From Porites lobata (Eukaryota > Cnidaria > Anthozoa > Scleractinia > Poritidae), in assembly GCA_942486035.1 (NCBI GenBank), contig CALNXK010000044.1, positions 1,336,001 through 1,400,000 of the forward strand: 64,000 nucleotides of DNA, in the 5' to 3' direction. Shown piece after piece: positions 46,651 through 55,400 of this stretch. Numbering within the stretch: position 1 is the stretch's first letter; every line of letters starts with the position of its first letter. The notes under the pieces are model-generated. The model made no database searches and was not told the DNA's origin. It saw nothing but the letters and a program-made list of their open reading frames with translations. Made by a program: the position numbers and the translations under genes.

Positions 46651-46957
46651 CGTGACTATGGGAGTGCTCCAGGTCTCCATTTTAGGACCCTTTCTGTTTT
46701 TTTATGTACATCAATTAAGTCCACAAGTCCTTACGGTATGTATCTATTGCCCTATTTGCTGATGACCCAGCGATGTCCTATTGAAGTCCTAAGAATATGT
46801 CTTGCTGGCTGGAAGAAAACAAACTTACTCTTAACACGTCCAAGTCTAATTTTATGCTTATTGCGAATTCTAAGAAGCTGAAAAATGTATCTCATTTTAA
46901 GCTTACTATTAATAACTGTACCTTATTGGAAAGAGAATCTACGTTAAAGTTAGAATA
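46648..46957 (+). pseudogene. Non-LTR retrotransposon reverse-transcriptase fragment
   Basis: The plus strand, with frame changes, encodes GVLQVSILGPFLFFYVH (compare the RT box GVPQGSILGP). It is followed by LFADDPAMSY, carrying the catalytic ADD, and WLEENKLTLNTSKSNFMLI with NNCTLLERESTLKL. This order is typical of the palm region of jockey/CR1-type LINE reverse transcriptases. Stops and at least two frame shifts show it is dead, and both ends are truncated. Confidence 0.82.
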
Positions 46958-47022
46958 GTTTTAATTTAGTGACAGGTCTCGTCTGGAAACCACCCATGGT
47001 TGACGGCGACGTCCTGTAGAAA

Positions 47023-47024
47023 GA

Positions 47025-47056
<32 letters not shown>
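47023..47056. repeat. (ATT)n microsatellite
   Basis: Eleven or so uninterrupted ATT units. Confidence 0.95.
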
Positions 47057-47058
<2 letters not shown>

Positions 47059-47157
47059 GTAAATACTGTTTTCAAGAAGGGAACGTCGTTCTCAGGTTCT
47101 CTCAAGGCAGAGCAAAATGTACATTTTGCGCGCTTTACGACGAATGTTCTGTTGCCA

Positions 47158-47297
47158 ATATAGGAGGTTTTCATGCAGTCTCGGGAGATACAAATAACAA
47201 CAAATGCTGGTGGACAAACGAAACGAGCTAATGAGCGATCTTTAGTTTACCGTCCACCAGCATGGCGGCGATGACGTAACGTGAAAACCACCTATTC
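47158..47297. mobile_element. Short palindromic transposon (GGTTTTCAC ends)
   Basis: TAGGAGGTTTTCATGCAG...GCTGGTGGAC pairs with GTCCACCAGC...GTGAAAACCACCTA. About 140 bp, no coding capacity. Confidence 0.75.
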
Positions 47298-47383
47298 CCA
47301 GAGGAGTCCTAGGGACTAGAAACAATCCGGATACGTGTAGACGTAAAAGCTTTTTAGTCCGGAAAGAAAAAGCCCTTTCCATT

Positions 47384-48508
47384 ACTTTTATAACCTGCGA
47401 AGCAAGCTCTCCTATTTGGGCGAGCCTCGCGAGAACGCGCGAGCGAGGGGCCCAGGAAAGGAGAGCTTGCAAAGACCTCTCATAAATTTTCATTTCCACC
47501 CCGGAAACCCCGGGATTCTGAAAAGCGTGAAAACTGTCACCGCAAACGTGCCGCTGATTAGAAAAGTGACAACCGCCTGTCAAGTTTAGACAGCCGAGGG
47601 CGCGTAGAATTATTTATTTATAAATCGCTTTTGCAACAGCGTCAAAGCAATGTTTTCAATCACTGGTATGTTTTTTTCCACGGGGACATCGAACTTCAAC
47701 GTGTCCGCTCGGATGGGAACTTAATACTTTGATTCTCGTTTCGTTTACTTTTGAAAAGTCGTCCATACTGCAGTGTAGAAGACCGACTCCCCGTCGCCAT
47801 CACCAACAAAAACATTATATGTTTGTCCTTTCCGGCACTGGAGAATAGCGTTTTCCTGAACTTGGTTCTCTTAAGTTGTACTCCAGTTGCTACTAACTCT
47901 TTCTTTTGTCCTTCTTTACGGTCAAGCTACACAGCTACACTGTCAAGTACACGTTTCTGAATTTTTTCTACCCAGTGGAATTCAATCGGGCGAAGAAACC
48001 GACGTTGGAAGGCAGCGCTTGAACCGGGCGCTTGAATCTCTCTTCACTCTTACTCTTCTCGTTTTCAGAACTAAACAAGGCGCTTGACACAAACGAATAC
48101 AACTGATGAAGGGTTTTCATTTTCCTTCCACAAGAACTACAAGCTCGATCCGACTTATCTTCGGCTCGCAATATTCTCTTTGCGAGAACTAAATCAAACG
48201 AGCCCCCTCGTCTACTTTGAGGGCTGAAGAATGTTCTTGGTACCAATCTGATCCCCCTGAGAACCAAACTTGTCACACAGACGAAGAGGGCGCCAGCTTG
48301 GCCTGTTATCAATCAACTTTGTTTTCCGGATCGTCATTTTTCAGCCAATGGTATTTCCCTTCGTCTGAGCGAAGTACAAATGAAATTTTATGAGAGATCG
48401 TCGTTCCTCTGCCCTTCCCGGCTTCGCCGCTCGCTCGCGCGTTCTCGCGAGACTCGCTTCGCTCGCCCAAATAGGAGAGCTTGCTCGCAGGCTATAACTT
48501 TTAACGTA
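47384..48508. mobile_element. 1.1-kb element with about 115-bp inverted arms
   Basis: Left arm: CTTTTATAACCTGCGAAGCA, AGCTCTCCTATTTGGGCGAG, TCTCATAAATTTTCAT. Right arm, inverted: ATGAAATTTTATGAGAG, CGCCCAAATAGGAGAGCTTG, CTCGCAGGCTATAACTTTTA. The arms are rich in CGCGAGAACGCGCGAGCGAG. The interior has a 114-residue minus-strand frame with no recognised domain. No transposase. Confidence 0.78.
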
Positions 48509-48853
48509 AGTGTAACATGGGCTCCAACGTCAATCTTTTTAAGACTATTCAAAAATGTACTATTTGCCTTATTAGTCTCGCTTGCGTAAGCAGCGAGACT
48601 CATAATCTGCAATGCGTTTTTCGCCCCCCGCGGGGGGGGGGGAAGTCCCTTATATAGGCTATATGGGTATGCGCGGCGCCAAAGGGTATGGTTTTTCAGC
48701 CGTTTTGGTTTGAAATAGGGTATCAATTTCGACCATTTTGGTCAGAGGTATAGTTTGTGTACTCTAGTCTTGAATTGGGTATGTTTTTTTTAGAAGAATT
48801 AGCTACTTCTTCATCATTTGGCGATAAGATCATTTCCCTTTTAATGTTTACAC

Positions 48854-50345
48854 TAGCCTCCCCGCAGACGTCCTTTGGGGTTCGTTTGTCACGCATTCAT
48901 TTCTCCCCACGGACGTCTGCTAAACAGAGCCGACTTTTACGTTCTGGATTGTTTGAATAAGCCAATAAGCGGTTAGTTATTGTGTCACGATCAGCCAATC
49001 ACGCGCCGTGATATAAGTGATGTCTCTGGTATTCTCAAGTGAATTATTTATTTGCACGGCTATCTTCTACATGAGACGACTCAAAACGTTTTGAAGAAAT
49101 CACAGAAACGATGCAATAAAGCTGCAGTCAGCTGTATATTTTTTTCGGAAGTTGTGACTGTAAAATAATCTGCTTTTCTTTGAAAGACTTCAGACAACAG
49201 TCTCCCACACGAGCGCGGAGCGGTTTTCAGCGCGGTCGAAAACAATAATTACTATTAACTCTGTATATATTCGAAGTATTAAGAAAAGAGAACTTGTAAA
49301 CGTGTATAGGGAAGATATTCAAAGCATTCTTCGAAAACAAAGGCCGTTTCCTTTTTTGCGAAATGTAATTCCTCCAAGGTCATGGGTCGCGAACCAAGGA
49401 CCAGTACCAGAGTACGCAAAATTTGGTTATATTTTTTCAAGAGTCGGTAAAGAAAAAATTCGAAGTCTACAGCAATGTGCTTCCAACGGCAGAAAAACGT
49501 TTGTCTGAAAACTTGTTCTGCAAAAAGGCACGTCCTCCCATTGCGTTTTATTTATTCACAAGCTAAGTAAACATGACCACGGTGCTGCCGAGTCCAAACT
49601 TCAAGCTAGAACGACAAATTAACCTACCTGTCAACAAACTTTAATCTCGCTCCTTCAAAGAAAGAAAGAATGCTTATAATCAATAAATCATTGAACCTTT
49701 CATTGTTCATTGTATTTTATTTCTCGACGAAATATTTAATCATGCTCGGGAAAGTCGCCGACCAAGGACCACATACTAACTGTACAAGTCACTCGCTAAC
49801 ATTTCCTCCACCGATCGATCTTCAACCAAGCTTCTGGGCTTCCGTAAACAACAGAGAAAGTCCCTCTATCGGCAACCCTCATATTCTCTTTGCTAATATC
49901 ACTAAGCGTTACAGCAGGAATACCAATATTTTCCAGCTTTGTAGATTGATCTTTCAAGATTTACCAGGGGAGAAACAACATCAACAGTAATGTCCAGTAG
50001 TTCCACGCAATATGTCGCAAACAAGCAGCAAAGCTTGAGAGATAAGGGATTTGCCAAATCCCGTCGGCAAATTTATGAACTCATCGGTCTTCGCTATAAA
50101 CATTTGCAGGATAGCTTCTCTCTGATACTTGTTTAACTCTGTATTACATTACAAATTTCTCGCACACTCGATCAAAAGCCTCACTGATCGTGCGAATCTT
50201 AAGAAGCGGCTCGGGTTACGTTTTACAAAAATCTGTAAACGGCCTGTGATTGGTGAACGTAAAAGTCGGCTCTGTTTAGCAGACGTCCGTGGGGAGAAAT
50301 GAATGCGTGACAAACGAACCCCAAAGGACGTCTGCGGGGAGGCTA
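48854..50345. mobile_element. 1.5-kb TIR element with a perfect 9-bp target duplication
   Basis: Left end TAGCCTCCCCGCAGACGTCC, TTTGGGGTTCGTTTGTCACG, CATTCATTTCTCCCCACGG, ACGTCTGCTAAACAGAG; the right end is the near-exact inverse over about 90 bp. TGTTTACAC lies immediately outside both ends (48,845-48,853 and 50,346-50,354). Duplications of 9 bp are typical of Mutator-like elements; hAT would give 8. Internal frames (68 and 106 residues) show no transposase motif, so it is non-autonomous. Confidence 0.88.
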
Positions 50346-50359
50346 TGTTTACACCAAAC

Positions 50360-51600
50360 TACCGTGTACGCGCCATAAAAGCTTGTCACGCGCTCCGGTC
50401 ACGCGCCGGTCTCCAGGGCTTCAGGTCTGAAATAGAGCGAGACTGATAGCCGCTGTAAGCGCGTTCTTGTTGTAACTTAATCAAGGGAATATATTTCCTC
50501 ACGTGATTACATCACGACTATAGGCTGAGTGTAGCTAACTTTCGTGGTTAAAAAAAGTATAGAAAAAAATGATAAAGTAAAGAAACTGAAAAAAAAGAAT
50601 AGAAAAAAGTTGTAAAATATTTATGAAACGAAAATCTACGACTCCTTGATTGCCCTTCTCACGGCTGCTTCTTCGTCCTCTTGCCAATGAAGATTTATCC
50701 ATACCTGAGCGATCGCCGCGAAAATAAACGAAACAGACATAAAATATGTCGAAATGTTCAATTTGCAGAAAGTATGGGACAGCTCGGACTCGCCGAATTG
50801 AAATAGCTGCTTACGAAAATTAATCTTTAGGATAATTTTGAGCAATTTGATATTTTTGGATAGATTAAAGTCTTAGGTCTCTTAGGCCCGGTTCAGATGC
50901 CGAACTTTTTATGAGCTGGACCTAATAATTGAATTAAGAACATGAAAAGTCAGGCGTCTAAATCAATAAGGAACGCCTTTGATTCAGACGCCGAACATTT
51001 CATGTACATATCCTAATGCATAAATTAATATTATCTATTTTGTAAGCAGTTTGATTGAAATGAGCATTTATTTCCTTTTGAATTAAGATCGGCGTCTGAA
51101 ACAATACAGCCAGTCTAAATAATTTGGGTCGGCCTTAATTCGAATTAGGTTCGGCTCATGAAAAGTTTGGCGTCTAAACCGAAGGAACCACCTTCATACT
51201 CAACTTTTCAAGTTAAGGCAAGACTGTATGTAAATTTTATTGCCGTACAGAAATATAATTTTCTCGATTCTTTTTTTTTTGTTTTGTGCACAAAATCTTT
51301 GCTGTAACGATTCCGAAATATCATTCCTTAAACTGGAAGGACGTTTCAGTCACGAATGTTGACACCTTTGCGAAAAAGCAGTTCAGTCTCCAGTTTGTCT
51401 TTAGCCTACCTCAGGTTTACATAGTGTAGAGAGTTTGTTTTATTTTTCTCCTAAATGCCTTTTAGTGTCCGTTTGTACGAAAGGATTCGCTTATTTACTC
51501 TGCTGACCGCTGGGAAGGGGAATAGGACTCCTGGTATGTACGCGGAGATCTTTCGTTTCATGAATTTTACAAATTTTTATTATTTAATTTTCTAATTTTT
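50360..51600. other. No gene recognised
   Basis: AT-rich. A repeated phrase (GCCGAACTTTTTATGAGCTG near 50,900 and CGGCTCATGAAAAGTTTGGC near 51,150, inverted) suggests a foldback repeat of about 280 bp. No coding evidence. Confidence 0.45.
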
Positions 51601-51629
51601 TTTTTTGGAAAAATTATTTTTTTTACCCA

Positions 51630-51715
51630 CGACATTCAGTTTACCAACACCCACGACCCACACCAACACCCACACCCACGACCCACGACCTCTACCCACT
51701 ACCCACGACATATTT
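51630..51715. repeat. CCCACGA/CCCACAC minisatellite
   Basis: Short CA-rich array of ACCCACGACCCAC-type heptamers; it makes a spurious His-Thr-rich frame. Confidence 0.8.
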
Positions 51716-51837
51716 AGCGACACTCGACAGACCCAGATTCCTCTACTCTCTCGCAAAAAATCCCAGTACGACATCTCGCAACAATTGACCGCGTATTTCA
51801 TAATGACTGGTACAGAAAAGCTCGAAGGACTTAAATT

Positions 51838-52220
51838 AATAGAGTGCTTTAGATTCTGAGACGAGGACTAGGAGAAGGAGGACGAGATTTTCTCAGTACT
51901 AAGTAGTGCTTTGCGTGAACCAACGTCATTTTGGCAGGAAAACGTGACAGCCGTCGTCATTCTACGACGAGTTTTAGCGAGAGTGTCGTTGTAGCGGGAA
52001 CAAGTTTTTAAATTTTTGAAGTTTATTCATCTTGGAACCGGAAAAGGGCTAAAACTTCTTCAATAAAAATAACCGCACTAACTTTTCAAGTGAAAAATAA
52101 TACAATGAAGCTCCCCGGGCTGAATATTTTTCGACAATACGCGAAAAAACTTTAAGTTAAATCTTGTAGTTGTAGTTGTCCTCGTCCTCGTCCTCAAATC
52201 TAAAGCTCTCTAATCTATTA
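51838..52220. mobile_element. Miniature transposon at the 3' end of the CUB gene
   Basis: Left end TAATAGAGTGCTTTAGATTC, TGAGACGAGG; right end, inverted, GTCCTCAAATCTAAAGCTCT, CTAATCTATTA. The edge is 49 bp from the stop codon of the CUB gene, so the element probably forms part of its 3' UTR. Confidence 0.78.
52021..52026 (-). promoter_or_regulatory. Candidate poly(A) signal for the CUB gene
   Basis: TTTATT on the plus strand gives AATAAA on the minus strand, about 245 bp after the stop, inside the miniature transposon. Another AATAAA lies near 51,576. Confidence 0.35.
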
Positions 52221-52268
52221 TCATCTTAACAATCACATGCGAGAGGCCCCGTGTTAATGTAAGCTAAC

Positions 52269-52444
52269 CTAGAGTTTAGTAGCTTGCTCTTGTAGGGGAG
52301 AATCCTCATCTCTGTCGTCTGGCAGTTCTTCCGAAACAGGTTTAATTGCTTTACAGCGCTTAAAACAGCATCCAATCAAACAAATCGTTACAGAAAGTCC
52401 AGATACACAATATCCCATGATGCTAAAAATGGCTGCTATGGTCA
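52269..52444 (-). CDS. Last exon: transmembrane segment and cytoplasmic tail
   Basis: A strong acceptor (TTTTCTGTATTTCTGTTTAG) precedes 52,444. The A left over from the CUB4 exon plus TG makes a Met codon, so the splice is in frame. It encodes a hydrophobic stretch TIAAIFSIMGYCVSGLSVTI then CLIGCC, followed by FKRCKAIKPVSEELPDDRDE and DSPLQEQATKL, then TAG. The two Cys next to the basic cluster could be palmitoylated (inference). Additional exons between this and CUB4 cannot be excluded. Confidence 0.82.
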
Positions 52445-55400
52445 CTAAACAGAAATACAGAAAACTGTACCTCAGCAAAAAGTGCCGGATAAAAAATAAA
52501 CAAAGCTACTTTACGCTATCTGGAGTGCACACCATTTCAATGGGTGTTATATCAAGCTATATTGAGCGATGTTATCACAACAGTTTACATTATCTGTTAC
52601 CCGCAACAAGATTTTTTCACGAAAGATCGCTAGTATTTTACGCCAAAAACACAATTTCAGGAAATTTCGTTGAGATGCTGCTAATATTATTCTGTGACAT
52701 AACAATGTGCTATCGAAAACTATGGGTTCGACAGGACATTTTGGAGAATCGGGTCAAATCTTCTTACTTCAATTTACTTTTTGCAAACAGTAGATGCCCT
52801 CTCACAACAGCTTGACATCACTCAGGAGCCAATTGCATATCGGCTCCTGCTACAGTCCGTAGTCTGTTCCAGTCCGAAAAAAGGATACGAAAAGCAAGCA
52901 CGAGGAATCGCACCAGGTAAAAGAAAAAGGCGAGGAACTAAGACGTGGACTGGGGAGAGGAGCCCTTTCTCTCCTAGTCCCCGAAAGATTTTTTCTCTTA
53001 CGCTCGCGTTTCCGGTTCTGCTTGTCCTGACTACAGTGGAACCTCTCCATTAGGGCACCTCTATTCAAGGGACATCTCCATTCACGGGACACAAAATTTT
53101 GTCCTGGAAAAATGTTCCTATAATCTTAATATTTGTTACCTCTATTTAGGGGAAAGGGACACTTTTGTGGGCCCCCAAAGCCAGCTTTAACCATTCAGCA
53201 GGGTTTCCATTAACGCACATGTGTGCGAATTTTACACTCAAATATCGAAAAGGACGAACGCTTCTTTTATCGCAAGAGTCACTGAGACGCACAAGGACTA
53301 GTTACTACCCATACATCTGTAGCTATCTTTGCAACAATCTTGGAAATCCCGCATGTTTTATCAACCCGCCACTTTGTCTAATTGGGAAATATGTCCACTC
53401 AACACTATTTAAGTTTTTCAGCCCGCGAGGACGAAACCAACACATACTTCAGTCGTCTATCGGGCAGAAAAAAAAACTGATGTAGATCCTCAGAAGTTTT
53501 CCAGACCCAAAAAGACCACATGAAATGCAAAACATGTCTAGATGCAAACGGATGTTTGGCAAAACCATCCCGATCAACAAAGAAGATCTCACGAAAAGTT
53601 CATGTAGAAGAAAAATCAGGTACGGCTTTTAAAGCCTTTACTAAGAGCGGCTCTGTTTGTGGCAAAGGAAAAAATTGTAGACCGCAAATTACCCCCTCCA
53701 ACTCTTGTAATCACATACACACAAAGTAGGTTTTGGGACCCTTAAAAAGAAAAAAGGACCTTCAATTTCCTGGGACTGGAGGTCCTAAGGACCTCTAACT
53801 TTTTAAGCGAGTGGGAACTCTACCATTCAGGGGACACTTTTGCTCTCCAAACGTGACTGAACAAAAAGTGGGAAGATAAGTTTACGTGTACACTTATCAC
53901 AATTATGATAACAGCTTTCACAGCAAGAGCTATCTCACTTAAATGTGTGTACAGCACTTGTGGGAATTCAACACACCATATAGCAGGGAGCAGTTAATCG
54001 TGATTTTTCACTTATTATCTTGATGCTTTAAATGATGAATGTGTGGTTAATTATTAACAAACCCCAACTAACCTCTATTCAGGGAACACCTCAATTGAGT
54101 CGACACAGTTGCCCCAGTCCCCAGGGTGTTCCCTGAACAGAGGTTCCACTGCAGCAGAGCCTCGAAAAAGCTACAGAATGACCCAATCTTGCGAGGAGTA
54201 AAGGAAGAACTAAGAATCTCTGCTACTGATAACCCACCCTCTATCTTTCATGGGTTTGGGGATTGCATGAGACCTATGTGTCCCATTCGTGTGCTCCCCC
54301 GTCGGGTAGGTTACTGTTCAAAAGAAGAGGCGAGAAAACCAAAAGTTACTTTTACCATTACAAACTTACTTTTCGTCTTGTAGCTGGCTTTAAATCCAGG
54401 ATACTTTGTCTTTCCACTGGATTTGAATGTCAAACGCATAGTGTGATGGGCTCCTGGCGTAGGCAAGGAATCTGATGTTATTGGTTCAGGTATATCTGCT
54501 CCACAAAACTTTCCAAGTAGTTCACTCGTATCTAACTGGCCATCACGGACTTCCACATAATCATCAGAACAGTCACTGGATCGAGACAGATTGAAGTAAT
54601 CAAAGGACAGTGTTATTTCGTAATCAGAATCCACAATGATGAGCCAGATGCACTCGACATCGTCATCGTAAGGTAGAGGATAGTTGTAGCTTGCAAATTC
54701 CCCAGTTTTCGTCTCTAACGTGGTATCGTCGTAGCCTTCAGTACAGGAAATAGAAGCTGGTACTTAAAATTAAAAAATAAAATGGTATTAAATAATCAGT
54801 TACTTTGTAAGCTCACACACAGACGTTACTAGGGCTTCGAATCACGTTCCTCCCCAACGAACATTCGTTATTGACCACGATGGCTGGATATTGGCCAAGT
54901 TCGTTTTTGCGTTTTTACGCACCGAGACGTCGAGCTAAATAAAAAAGCAATGAAGAAGAACGAGTTCAATATCCAGCAATCTTGAACGAACTAGCGAACT
55001 AGCTAACCTTGGGTTCCAGAGACTTTTTCTACACGATTTTGGGGTCTTGGTCAAGTCTTAAGAGTGATCCAGGCTTGGCCGCTCGTGGGTTCCGCTTGCG
55101 GCACACACCAAAGCATTTCGCCTCAAACAAGCAGAAAACCTCTGGTACCAAGGGTAGAACAAGCCCGGTAAATAAGAATTTTTTTTTGTTCAGGGACCAA
55201 CGTGGGAAATCCCGAGCGGGCAGGATGAGCCGAGCTTGCCCGCTCGGTAAGCCAATCAAAACGAAGGATTCACTTCATCTTGCCCACTCGTGGATTCAGA
55301 TGTACAATATAATAAGGTATGTGTTCAAGTCAAGAATAGGAAGCTTAAACAACAACGACGGCGACGACTACGAAAACGTCACTTAAAAAGTGAATTCGCG

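Noticed and set aside
47968..48312. 114-residue minus-strand frame
   Set aside because: Lies inside an inverted-repeat element, shows no domain, and the DNA is GC-rich enough to leave chance frames.
49670..49990. 106-residue frame inside the 9-bp-duplication element, as a transposase
   Set aside because: No DDE-type or zinc-binding pattern; too short; element otherwise noncoding.
52417..52815. 132-residue plus-strand frame
   Set aside because: Antisense to the well-supported membrane exon and its acceptor site.
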